Shown here piece by piece: positions 10,750 to 24,100 of a stretch of DNA of 64,000 nt. The notes below the pieces were generated by a model. That model did not search any database and was not told the origin of the DNA. It worked only from the letters and a program-made list of their open reading frames with translations. Numbering within the stretch: the first letter of the stretch is position 1; every line of letters starts with the position of its first letter. The position numbers and the translations under genes are program-made. This DNA comes from Choristoneura fumiferana (lineage: Eukaryota; Arthropoda; Insecta; Lepidoptera; Tortricidae), in the NCBI RefSeq assembly GCF_025370935.1, contig NC_133485.1, positions 18,031,295 through 18,095,294 of the forward strand, given 5' to 3'.

Positions 10750-11690
10750 TTTATGTTTTTATTTTTATGTAAAAATTCATTGTTTAAATAAATGGCAATT
10801 ATATCTTATGTACCGTACTTATTTTAAATCGATTTAATCAAAAATAACTAACTTAAGCGTTTTTGGTTCTTCCTTCGAAATTATCAAGATCTTTACCCCG
10901 CACGCCCACATCATAAATATAAATGAAGGTGTTTTTTTTATTTGTTTATACAAAATAGGGCGTCACTAAGGTAATAAAAAACAGTCAGTACCAAACAATG
11001 ATTAAAATATCGACCCCCCCCCCACCTATTAATTCTGTTTTTTTTTTCTATGTACCTCTGTTTTCTATAGGTACTGCTTACGATATTGTGGTTTTTTATA
11101 AAGAGTTAATGTAATTATTAAATTGTATCGTACGTAGGTATATAGGTCGTAGGTGCAATAACATTCAAGGAATGTTATTTTATTTCAATTTGATCGTTTC
11201 GAAATTGAAAAGCTTGGAAAAGCTACTGATAAACGAAGGGACACATGAAGGGTAACCTTCCTTTAACTTCTGAAGCGCAAACTCTTCGACACAGTGTGTA
11301 TTGTCCTGATCTACGGTGCGCAAAAGAGGGGATGCCTTTGCCCAGCAGTGGGACACAGTTGTAAGTCGGAGTATAATATACGCCCATGGTCACCTGCAAC
11401 ACCAGAAGAGTCACAAGTGCGTTGCCGGCCTTTTAGGTAGGAGTACAAGAAATAAATAAATTATTATTATTATTTAGAAGCCTGTAGAGGTGGGCAAATA
11501 AATAAAAGATATAAATAAATAAATGTTGTCCCGATCCCGTGAGAATATCGCTTTAAAAAATAGCTTATGTTATTCCAGACAAATTTTATCTAATCCGTCC
11601 AGCCATTTAGCCCAAGTAGCGACAAAACCACACACGCTCACAAATTTTCGCATTTAGGCAAAATATTAGCCACACACTAGTAAAAATGTA
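10750..11690. other. Intergenic DNA with retroposon tails
   Basis: No gene is seen. LINE/SINE 3' ends near 11330-11480 include TGCCCAGCAGTGGGACACAG and an AATAAATAAATTATTATTATT tail. Confidence 0.4.
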
Positions 11691-11736
11691 GAAGTATAAC
11701 CGATACCAGCACTATTTAAAGTTATTGAGGATTCAA

Positions 11737-11818
11737 AAACCGGACGTGATAATTATTAGCGAGCGCTCGCGCATGTGCAGACGTAAAGTTTGCACAAAAA
11801 AGTTTATATTTTGACACC
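11737..11818 (+). promoter_or_regulatory. Upstream block of gene A conserved in gene B
   Basis: About 235-315 bp before the ATG, this stretch shares CGAGCGCTCGCGCA, GTAAAGTTT, CAAAAAAG and TATATTTTGACAC in the same order with gene B (40757-40834). The flanking DNA aligns less well. It may hold promoter elements or the transcription start. This is inferred from conservation between the paralogs only. Confidence 0.45.
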
Positions 11819-12050
11819 ACTTCTCTGCAGCTAAATAATTTTACGTATACCTATATTTTTAGCTTGCCTTGTTGATACTTGACTAAAGAAATAATTCAAT
11901 TGAACCGGCGGTGTTTCGCAAGCTTATTACAAACCACAAAAAAAGCGAGAAGAATTATTTTTCATATTTTTGGATGTTTTTGCAAAATTAAATTTTCATT
12001 TCCGATAATAGAGCGCAGAATCAAAGAATTAGAATTGTGAAAAAATTAAC

Positions 12051-12120
12051 ATGAAGACTGAAATAATTTTAGTTTTGGCGGCAGTGCAGTTGGCCTACGG
12101 TGTTATAAACAGGCTCAATG
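12051..12120 (+). CDS. Gene A exon 1 (start codon, signal peptide)
   Basis: It encodes 23 residues beginning MKTEIILVLAAVQLAYG, a typical short signal peptide, and ends one base into a codon before GTAAGA. Gene B exon 1 differs at 3 of 70 bases by hand count, and the ATG is conserved with AAC just before it in both genes. Confidence 0.9.
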
Positions 12121-15100
12121 GTAAGAAAGTGTTTTTTTTTATTTTCGACTAAACTCTACCCGCGGCTTCGCTCATATAATACCTATGAGATAAAAAGTAG
12201 CTTATGTGTTATTTCAGACTTCCAGCTATCTATAAGTACAATTTTTATCCAAAAGTTATCTTGGGAATTTCCAAAAAATTGCACCATGAATTTTACTAAC
12301 GCTGACAAATTTGTCTCTAAGTCCAACCCCGTGGGAATTTTGGGAGAAAAAGATAGTGATCATCATTAGGGGGAAATCTTTAGGGGTTGTAAATACAATT
12401 TTTTGATTCACTCATCTGTTTGCGAAATATTCAACTTTAAAGTACAAATTTAAATTTAAATTTAGAGCTCCCCCCTGTAAAACCTAAAGTATTGGTTTGA
12501 AAAATTTGAAAATGTCTATGATGATGTATTTATGGGAGATAGGTGGGCAAGTTCATCTACAAATATAAAAAATGACATTAGTAAAAGTTTCACCGTTTTC
12601 GAGAAATTTTGATTTTTCTTTTTCTTTTTTAAAGTTTACTAACCCGCACTAAGATTTCAAGTTGTGATATTCGGAATATTTTTTTTCTTGCAGTTTTTTT
12701 ATTAATAAATAATCTTTAATTTAAAGGAATTATATTATGTAAGCTCATTTTAAGTGAACTGTATTGTTCTTATGACTAAATAAAAGCAGCTCTAAACCTA
12801 AATAGATTTTAGAGCCTTCACCCCCCCCCCTCGCGCGCAGACCGGACGTGCGATTTTAATGAAAATTTGCATTTTAAAGTTGAATCTTTCGCAAACATCA
12901 CATTAGCACACATTACACTGTCGGTCGTAAGGCTAAGGCTATAAATAACATATTTTTTTTATAATATTCATATTATTACAACGGCTGGACGGATTTGGAT
13001 GAAATTTGGTATATACCGGGTGGGCCCTGTAACAGAAGCAACAAATTAAAATACAGGTTCTGCTACTCAAATGGAACTAGTTCCGCAACTTTCAAAAAAT
13101 AAGTTATTTTATCATTATGTTTATTCCAAACAAATTAATTGGTATTTTCAATGTACGCCATCCAAATAGTCTAAATGACATCGCCTGTCACGTAACAAAA
13201 TGGCGGATTTTGCAATACATTGCTTATCCAATTGAACTTTAAACTATAACAAAAAGCATAATACTTACCGTAAACTGCTTCAACTTTGCCTTCTGGCCCC
13301 AACATTGCCTGATTCCATTTAGAGTCGATAACTTAGCACTCTTATAGGTTTTAAACTTTTATCTACACGGGAATTATTTTTACGGGGGGATAAAAGTTTA
13401 AAAACCTAGAAGGGTGCTAGTTATCGACTCCAAATTGAATCAGGCAATGTTGGGGCCAGAGGGCAAACTTGAAGCAGTTCACGGTACTAGTTATTTTCAA
13501 AAGTTGTAGAACTAAATTAGATCAGGATGAAGAGTGGAAGCTGTGGTTTAATTTTTTGCTCCTGTTACAGGGCCCACCTTGTCAATAGCTGGACATATGG
13601 AATAACATAAAGCCTACTTTTGATCCCGATTATCCCACGGGATCGGGATAAAATCTCGAATTCTCATCCGCTGGGTATAGTCATGAAATTTGGCAGGTTT
13701 TACGAAAGACCTCGATGTAATTTTGGGAAATCCCACGGGAGTTTAATAAAATTCCGGTACTTCACTTTAACTGCTGGATCTTATGATTTACGCGTGCGAC
13801 ACCGCGGATAAACTAGTAATAGTAGATTATTGTCATGGCCTGGAAGTAGCCAATTGCTGTCTGAGTATGAGTATTAAACTGACGAGCTTGCGAGAATAAT
13901 GTCAACTTTTACGCGGTCATTTTTGAGAAAAATAAAATAAATAAGAAAGAGAAAGAAAAATGTAAACTAATAACTTTAAAATATGTAGGACGTATGATCG
14001 CAGCCTCAGAATGACTTCGTGCAAAAGGTATATGGAGCCAGTACCACTACCATGAGTTTACAGTGACCGCACTCGATAGCGGCGGCGTAAATAGTATAAG
14101 TGTCAGAGGGACCACACTACTTAACTTCGAGTTTCGTAGTAGCCCAGCAGTAGCGCCATCAATTCTGCAGGGCTACTATGAAACTCGAAACTCGAAGTTC
14201 GTGTCGTGCGGTCCCTCTCGCTCTCATTAAGTGTCAGAGGAACCGCACGACACGAACTTCGAGTTTCGAGTTTCGTAGTAGCCCTACTACCACATAATAC
14301 TGGGTGACACTATTTGCCGGCCCGGATAATACCGACATAGACATACCGACCCAATTTTTGGTGTACACGCCCATAGGAACTCATTTAAAATACATGAGTT
14401 CGGGTAAAAATGAGTAAAAATCGTTTCGGTATTTCCATGTCAGTATTATCTGGGCCGGTACGAGTACATAGTGATGTCGCCCACAATACTTAACATTTAA
14501 CAAGAATCGATGTAGAAATAGAGTTAAGTGGCTAACTTTTTAATACTTCAGGTTTAAGTTTAGAATCTTTTTGATAGGTTTTTTGTTCTTAGAATCGGAG
14601 TACGCTCGGCTGCCGCCGTTGTTCCGACTGGATGACTTCGACGGTTGTCTACTGGCTCCTGGAGACAAGTATTGCTACTTCGACGGCAAAATACTCGACG
14701 GTGACAGCGAACTACACACGCTTATAAAGGTGAGCGACACTACGCAACGCAACGACGCGCAACGCAACGTAAAGCCGGGTCTCCACTGAGCGAGCCGCCT
14801 CGCGAGATGCAGGAGGCATGATTTTGTTCTACAAACGGCTCAAAATCGCACCGAAAATGACTGCCGAGCGAACGATTCTGATGGCGTTTTCACATTATCC
14901 GATCCGATATCGGTATCGGACGACGATAGACGACATCCGATAGCCGACACCATGTGCTGCTTTCACATATTTCCGACAAAATCGTTCCGATACGGCCGGC
15001 TCAAAATGGCCGCCACAGAGACAATTTAGATATACGCATAGCACATATACAAACTTTATCGTCCGACAGCTCACGGGCGTCCGATGGTGGTGAACGTATC

Positions 15101-18100
15101 GGTGTCGGCTCCGATATCCGATATCGGATTGGATAATGTGATAACGCTCTGACGCATCGTAGCGCAAAGCAACGCAACAAAATTATAGCTATTTAAAGAT
15201 TTTTCAGGATTTACTGAGACTCGTAGATAAATATTCCTAAATTGGTAGCAACGCACCAAGGAGCATCTAGTTTCCAAAGTTCACACAAAAATCACAGAAA
15301 TTCAAATTTAGCGAACATATGAGTACTTACATGAATGTCAAGGATTTTTTCAGGATTACAGCCGGATTTTGTGAATTTCAGGAAATATCAGGATTTTCAA
15401 TAAAATGGTAGACTTTTTGTCGCAAATAATTTTCTTTAGATCGACCACAAGATGTGGCGATTCTGTTCTGCTCTAGCCAGGATACTCGTAGAACAGAAAA
15501 CATTGAAATCGGAAGACAATGCAATATCAATCAACAACTGGTTTTAAATTTAAATGTAAAAACCATTTTTTAAACTTACAATTGAGAAAATGAATAAGTA
15601 GGCACCTCTAAATCTTACCTTGTATTTTTTTTTTTGCACTTTAGGCGCTCATAATGTTTGTTGTCCTTATAAATAAGCTAGAAACGTCGATTTCGCTTTA
15701 CCAATTGGCGGTAGACTGAATGAGTTCGGTTTATTACGTTACGATCTCAAAAATGTATCCACTGTTGGTTGGCGTATTATTTAGTCAAGTAAGATACTTT
15801 TAATAGAAATACCTGTGTTTTTGTTTTAAGGAGTCAAGTATGTAGCATGTTGTTTTTAAATAACCATTTTAACAGTAATATGCATTATTCATATTTGCAA
15901 AGTATACTTTTGGCGGTGACTTAAAACATTTCAACTGCACACGATTGAACTGTTTAAGCCGGTGTTGCCATACAATTTAATATTTGTTTTATTTTATTTT
16001 AAATTTTTATTTTAAGTTAGTTTTTAGATAAGGTCCTCACTGAAAATCAGCGCCACGGCTTGCCGTGGCATTATGCTGAGTGGGGACCTGTTTAGCGTCA
16101 TGTATGTCTTTATTTGTTCTATGTTTGTTCCTATGTTTGTTTTTTATGGCGTTAAATAAATGTATTTTCTTTCTTTCTTTCTTTCTTTCTTTCTTTCAAT
16201 AAGGCAAGATAACTCTTCAGGAATACTCGGCCAATCTTCGCACCCATTTTGACCACACGCTGTTCCACTGGGGCCTCTGCGTGACGCAGACGTGTCGTCA
16301 GTACTACGGGAACTCGACTGTGGAAGATGCCTTGGACGCCTGCATCAACGCCACGCTGTATAAGTCCCACCAGTTGCAGGTAAGATGCAGTACCTACCCC
16401 ACTCCCGACACAGGGTCCTTGACGTGACGCAGCGTGAGTAGCGTGCTAAAAAGTGTCGCACTTATGCTTTAACTGAATCTTCATCATTTTACAAGCTTTT
16501 ATTTAGTTTCACCTGTCCCGCTGCCTGTGTCTGTCTGTCTGTCTGTAATCAAATCTTGCAAGTTAAATTCGACCAACTTTCAGTGGTTGGATTGCCTTGA
16601 AATTTAATATACTCATGTAAATTGCGAGACAATACCATAATCTGGTAGTGACATCCTGGTAATCCAGCCAGAAACGTCTCCACAGGATGGAACTCTTCAA
16701 CGGTTAATGGCATCGACTTGAAATTTGGTATGCAAATGTAATTTGGGTGACAATACCAGTGAAGTCCACAAAAAGTACAGTCAGCAAAAAAAAAAGCTTG
16801 TATTAAAAATGAAATTTTAACCAAAAACTTATTTTTCAAGCATATAAAGTCTTAAATACATTTCAATTAGAACAAGCACCCTCTGTTACTTGTATTGATT
16901 GTGCTCTAGCAGGGTGTCACATGTATACCTATCATAGTTTGTAATTTTCCATACTATAGTACTAGCCTAATTCGATTTATTTAGGACACTAAGTGGCTGT
17001 TTCACCACCCATTGGTTAATTTTATTAGACGGATAAATCGATGGCAGCAAAGTAAAAGAAGACATCTACAAAATTGCTATTTTACAGGAGAGCGTATTTA
17101 GTAAAAAATAATGACTACTTCGAGATTAATGGACCGATTAACATGAAATTTTCTATGATGCATTAAAATAATGTTCTTTGTTGATTGTTTAACAGATTTT
17201 ATTTCTGTACCATTATTTTTATGAAAAATTGTAGATGTCTTTTTTTACATTGAAAGAGCTTAAACGTAGAGGAAGACATCTGCCTGATATCCGTTTATGC
17301 GTTGTAATGAAACAAACGCCTATTCCGTTATAAAAAATCGAATAAGTTAAGGTAAGAATCTCCAGTAAAACTTAGAGAAGTGTTTAGAGATAATCTAAAC
17401 AACATGCAACGAGTATTCACTCTTTTTTGATAAAATTTTGTAGATGTCTTTATTTCCTTTGCATTAATAATTTTATTCATATTATTAAATGAGTTATCTA
17501 CCACTCAACTTCATCGCTGTCTATCAAATAAATTAATTTATTTCGTTTCAAAAACACGCAAAATATGTGTTAAAATAAAATTACAATTTTGTTTTATTTT
17601 TGTTTATTCATAATTGTTTTTTCGTACTCAAAAAGCTAAGTTATTTTTATAGTTTTACACTACTATATTAAATAAATCAACAGTACCTAAGTACAAGTAA
17701 TAAAATTAGAAAATATATACTAAAAACAAAACAATATAAACTGTAAAAAATAAAACAGTATGTATTATAATCTTAATAAAAAACAATATAATGCTATATG
17801 AATGTGGATAATTCAAAAATTGTCATCAATGGCCGCATTGATCAGAGGCCCGTCATTGTTAGTGGAAATCTTCTTGATGTTGTTTCGGAGTACAGACCTA
17901 CCTCGGCCAGATTTTACAGTTAAGGTACCAACACATGCTAGTTACTAGCACGAAAGCATGCTACTATTGAGCAAATGCTACCTACTAGCTTGTATGCATA
18001 GGAACGTGCTACTATTAAGCATCCTTTTTCTGTGTTATACAGGTACAGCCGGTTCTAGCATGCTTATAAGCATGCTTATTAGCATGCTAGTAACGAGCAT

Positions 18101-21100
18101 AATGTAACAGTAGCCTTAGGTATAAACAACTTTGAGAAGGAGGCCAGAGGAGGATTCAGCTGGGCTGGGCAGCATTTGGAAAATTATGTCGAGTTTTCTC
18201 GTCAATTATACCGTAATGCCTGAAAACGAAAGTTTTTAACCAGTGCGTCCTACCCGTCATGACATACGGAGCTGAAACGTGGCTCTGCGAGCTATGGACC
18301 GAACTATGCTCAGAGTTTTTCTGAAGGATAAAATCCGCAACGAGACTATCCGACACAGAACTAAGGTCATCGACATAGCTCATAGAATTAGCAAGTGGCA
18401 GTGGGCTGGTCATATCTGTTGAAGCACCGACAACCGCTGAAGTTATTGAGTCTCGGCAAACGTAGTGTAAGACGCCCTCCGGCCAGGTAGAGAGACGATC
18501 TGCGAAAGGCTGCTGGTAGAAGCTGGATGCGTCTAGCCGAGGACAGGACGCAATGGCGATTTGTGGGGGAGGCCTATGTCCGGACTGCTATTGCCTGATG
18601 ATGAATAGTATAATCGATATCCTACTACTTCTACCTATTAGGAAAAAACAGATTGCTCGTCATCATCAGTCAAGATCTGTTCAGGCGTGTTGTATCCAAA
18701 AAGCGGTAAGCTGCAATCAATAGAAACTTGAGTACTGACTTTGGTTGTTTAAGAATTTTAATTCATTTTCTTTTAAAAAAATAAAAACAAGTGTACGAAA
18801 CTAATGTTAAAAGTACTACATATGTGTTTAAATATTTTAAGAAAAAAAAACAAATAATTTCCTCATAGAAATTAGAAATAATAAATTTGTAGATTGAGAC
18901 ATATGCAAAAAGTATGCCGTATAAACGGACAAGTGGCATATGTCCGTGTTTACGTCAGGCCGTAACCTCAAAAGAAATCTCATTACTAGCGCTAATATTG
19001 CAACAATTAACACTATAATATAACATGATTGTTTCACAGGTCCTCACTTTCGTAGGTATCTTGCATTGTTTTCTTAAAATTTGACAAATCCGAATGTGCC
19101 AGGTGACTGATGACTTTATTGACGTTTCAAGCATCCTGTCAAACCTCCGAAGTAAAAGGGGATAAATTCAAATGTCCGTTTCTACTGCGATGTTTTTTAA
19201 AAAGCTGGTGTAGATGTTTTCTTTTACGTGCCAAATTTTCTTCATTATTTTGAAATTTGATATAATTTTTTAACAGACTTGTAGATATGGTTGAAATAAG
19301 TTATTTTTTGTAAAAAAAGCATTTTTGAAAAAATGTAGATGTCCGTATCTACTTTGCTGCCATCGAAATGTGATGCCGTGTCCGTCTATTCGAACAAAAC
19401 AAACAGAGACGGCATCACATTTATCTGTCAAAGAAATTTAATCAATGGATGGTGAAATAGGGGGTAAGTAGCCTATTGCACTTTGGTTTTAGTTCAAACT
19501 TACCCAAGAACTGTAATGAAAAACTATTATTATTATTATTCGCCTATTCTGTCTCACTGCTGATGAAAAACCTGCCCCGATACTACCACCGCTCTCTGAC
19601 CCCTGGAAAGGGCCACTCCTTCAAGAAATAGTTCAGTTCAATCCGCCACCGCCGTCTAGGTCTGCCAATGAAAATCTAATGACATTTTATATTATACAGG
19701 CTAAGCTTGTTAGGCAGAACTTCTTCTGCACTGACTTCGGCGAAGCAGACCCCTACGACACCAGCGATTACGTGGTGGCCGTAGTCTTCCTCACCCTGCT
19801 GATGCTTAACGTCTTTGGAACTATACACGACCTTTTCTTCCAAACAAACAAAAGCTTCCGTAAGTTTTGGAGCTTTATTTCGTTTTTTCTTCCTCTTTGT
19901 TTTGCTTTTCGTTTTGCGGTGTGCCATGATTCATCTTTAATCTATCTATCTAATACCTTTAAACGATCAGTTCTTGTATAGATATATATATAATCAGAAT
20001 CTCGGAAACGGCTCCAACGATTTCGATGAAATTTGGTATGCAAGGGTTTTCGGGGATGAAAAATCAACCTAGCTTGGACTTATCTCTGGGATAACTTTGG
20101 TTACAGAGCTCGGTCGTCCAGGTACTAATTATTATAAATGCAAAAGCTTGTGTGTATGTGTACAGCGCCGGCTTTGGGGTAAGAAAAGCGGTCGCTCTAG
20201 GCACCAGAGGGCTTGCTCCGAAGTTCGAAAATCGAAGTTCGTATCGAACAGTCCCTCTCGCTCTCGTGTTAAATAGTATAAGTGTCAGAGGGACCGCACG
20301 ACACGAACTTCGATTTTCGAATTTCGGAGTAGCCCCGCAGATGGCAAGGGCGCCATTTACATTGACGACCGGATGGCCAAGTGGTTAGCGAACCTGATTA
20401 GGAAGCTTGCGGTCCCGCGGGTTCGATTCCCGGCCGGGGCAGATATTTGTATGATTAATACGAATGTTTGTTCTCGGGTATTGGATGTTTAATATGTATT
20501 TATCTATATAAGTATGTTCATCCGTTTAGTCTACCTCGCCATGACGGCATTTTGTGGCGCAAATGGAACGATTTTCAGAATATATGTTTTTTTGTCGGTT
20601 GTGGCCGACCGTGGCGGTTAAACGGATCTTCTACTAGTTGTCTAGTATCCATAATACAAGCTTTGCTTAGTTTGGGACTGCTTCAATTGGTGTCAAGTGT
20701 CCAATGATATTTTTTTATTTATTTTTTTTTGTTTCCAGTGCAGAATAAAATTAATATGGCGGCTTTTGAGAGGTGCGGAAGCGGTATATACAATCTCGGT
20801 AGAGCTTGATCAAGGTCTAAACCAGGCGCTGTGTGTATGTTTGTGAATCGATGTTCGTATCGTACTGTCCCTCTCATTCTCGTATTAAATAATATAAACG
20901 TCAGCGGGATGGCAAGATATGTAATATTTTTTTCATCTCTCCTGTTCGGAAAGTTTAATTTTCATGGGTAGATAGCCAGGTGGAAATTTGCGTTTTCATC
21001 TCTAGGGTGGAAAGTATTTTTTTTTTTAAATTTCTATTAGCCACGGAGTCGAAGATAATTGAGTTAAATACGCCAATGACACTTTTTTTTCACGTTTCGG

Positions 21101-24100
21101 CATGGTCATCTACAAGCACGTCATGACCAAGGAGCTTGTATACAACACTGGAGGTTGAAAGCCGAACATCCGTTTGAAACAAGAAATTTGATTTTTATTA
21201 CGTCACGAACTATGCCATCTCTTTCTTTAGTTAGGTTAAGAAATAGATGGAAGTCATTCGTGAAATGTGAGAGAAAGAGATAGAATACATAAATACTTAA
21301 ATAAGTAATAAAGTTCAAACTTTTTCGTTCGGCGTTCAACCTCCAGTTTTGTATATAATTGCTCCTTGCTCCTTGGTCGTGACCTTGGAAGTGGCCAGGT
21401 CGAAAAGGTACCGTTGGAGGTTGGATATAAGTAAATTCAATTTATTATTATTCTCGTTTTTTTGTAGTATTTTACTTTCCTCACAGTCGAAATGAAAAGT
21501 AGAGTGTCTAACTCGGGTGAAATTACCCATTTCCCCTCGAACTATCTCGGGTTAAATGGGTCACTTTCCACCCTTGATTATCAATCAACTATATAGCGGT
21601 CAGAGGTTAACCGACGGTGCTAGCTGAAAATCAACATTATGCTGAGCCAGTGTCCGATTCACAACCGCAATGACTTATACTATCTTATTACCTATCTATA
21701 CTATCGTACTTAATAATATTGTTGTGTCTTGTGTAGTGTTGTCTATTGTGATGTGATTAATGTATTTCTTTCTTTCTTTCTTTCAAAGGAATGAGATAGG
21801 ATCTTAAACACTGGATTTAGAGTCATGAAATTTAGCAGTGGTCTTTGAGCATTTCCGTTAGAATTTAGTAAAATCCCGGAATTTCAACTGCAAGATGTAT
21901 GGTTTATTAATGCGACGCCCCAGGTAAATTCTAGTACTTACGTACATACTCGTACCTACTTAGCTTCGTTGTCATGTTCTCTAACCACTTGGCTAAACAG
22001 TCGACAGCAGAATTTTATTATGAAATCTTCACCATTCACAGTGAGCAGACTTCTTCTTTGTTTTTCGGTGAGACGAAACTGGAAGAAGCTGGTGATGCCC
22101 TCTGGTGAGGGTCCGGACCCGAAACTGAAGTCGCTCAAGTGTCTCCATGGCTTGAAGTGAGTACTACGACAAAAGTACTGATTAGGGATATTCAGGTGCA
22201 CAGTAAATTGACTGTTACTGAACAAGTGCAATGAGGTGTATCTTCGTCGTATTTTTTTTACAGAGCCATGACAGCAGTCCTGGTTATCCTGGGCCATTCA
22301 CCGCTAACTGCATTCATCGCTGTCGGGAATCCCCGGTACCCAGAAGAAGTAAGATTCAGACAAGTTTTCACCTCTATCCATACTAATATTATAAATGCGA
22401 AAATAGGAGGCCGTTCAATAAATCCAAGACTATCCATCCTATCCCTATCCTAATATTATCGTGGCCTTCACTCGTAAACCCTGTTACTTTTTTTTATGTT
22501 TGTTACCTCAAAACTCCGTCATTTATGAACCGATTTGAAAAATTCTTCAGAGTAACATAACCGTACATCATGCTACAGTTGTTAGAAAAGAAGTTGTTGA
22601 AGATGTACTCTGGTTGAGTTCGAAACGCGTCAGTGTGGTGTGGTGGATAAATGGGTTTGTGTGATTTGTGTGTGTTCTTACAGTGTGGAGGTGGAGGAAC
22701 TGCATGAACGCTCATATTTTGCATAAGCTTAGCTATCGTAAGGTCGCGGGTGAGCAAGGAAATTCTTTTAGTTCAAGGCAATAATAATGACTACTTCAAA
22801 ACCGGGTATTGTAGTAGGAATTTTCTTTCCTCGTACATAACAGGTCCATGGCGTTGGTTAAGTATTACAAGGAACTAGAAATCCCAATACAAAACCTGGT
22901 TTTGGAATAGGAATTATTCGTCCTCTCCCAGTGCTGGTTATGTAAGTTGGTAATGTACGGGGATCAAGTGTAATTTCATCCCGAGATATTCAACTTTGAA
23001 ACAAACACTGTAACGAGCAAGTGTGTCTCCTGATGGTAAGAGATCACCATCGCCCGTAACTATCTGCAACACCAGGGTATTGCAAATACGTTGCCAACCT
23101 AGAGGCCTAAGATGGGATACCTCAAGTGCCAGTAATTTCACCGGCTGTCTTACAATCCACGCCGAAAGACAACAGTGCAAACACTGCTGCTTCACGGCAG
23201 GATTAGCGAGCAAGATGGCGGTAGCAATCCGGGCGGACCTTGCACGAGGTCCTACCACCTGCAATATTTGTTACAGATATATCACAAGGTGTTCTACCAA
23301 GTCTTGCTGAACGGGACTCAGATCGTGCAGATATTCTTCACGATATCTGGTTTCCTGTTAGCCTATAATATCCTCGTGACTTCGGAGAAGCAACGAATTA
23401 GCTGGCAAACCCTACCTCAAGGCGTTATCTTAAGATGGCTGAGGTAAGCATCCACTTACCTTTTTTTTATCACAATCACTAACATTAAAAGCGCCATTGT
23501 TGAAGATTTTTGACCCTCCGTCCCTTTATATAAATCGCGCCATAACGATTTTCTGTACCCTCGTCCCCCTTCCTAAGCGTTACGTGGGCCATTTTTTTTA
23601 AAAGTCTTTTAAAAACTTTTTTTCTGGGATTTTGAAAATTTTATGTTATACTCGTATCTACTCGGAATCAGGAGTACTATCGATTTTAATAAGTGAAAAA
23701 AAAGTGTCCCAAAATTTGCATATATTTTTTGTGATTCCGTTCCGTAACTCTCATACAAGTGTATTTTATAGGAAGGTAACAGAATGGAATACAAAATTTT
23801 TGGACACTTTTTTTCACCTATTAAAATCGATAGTACTCCTGATTCCGAGTAGATATTATAACATCCATCCCAGCCTATATACGTCCCACTGCTGGGCACA
23901 GGCCTCCTCTCCGAACAAGAGGGCTTGGGCCATAGTTCCCACGCGGGCCCAGTGCGGATTGGGAACTTCACACGCACCATTGAATTGCTTCACCGCAAAG
24001 CTCGTGGTAAATTTCAAAAGTAATTCCGCACATGAATTTCGAAAAACTCAGCGGTGCGAGCCGAGGTTTGAACCCACGACCCTCTGCTTGAGAGGCGATA

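Larger units (their letters stand above)
16996..19462. mobile_element. 2.5 kb TIR element with GTAGATGTCTTT repeats, gene A intron 3
   Basis: The ends GCTGTTTCACCACCCATTGG and CCAATGGATGGTGAAATAG-type are inverted, with matching inner TTAGACGGATAAAT. At least six copies of GTAGATGTCTTT or its complement lie near the ends (17062, 17233, 17273, 17439, 19209, 19336). It contains a LINE fragment and a MITE. No transposase ORF is seen. Confidence 0.65.

Noticed and set aside
1..11690. An upstream third NRF-6 copy
   Set aside because: I looked for the hallmark motifs (WW...LLYIDNY, ISGF, the cysteine-rich NRF opening) and found none before 12051.
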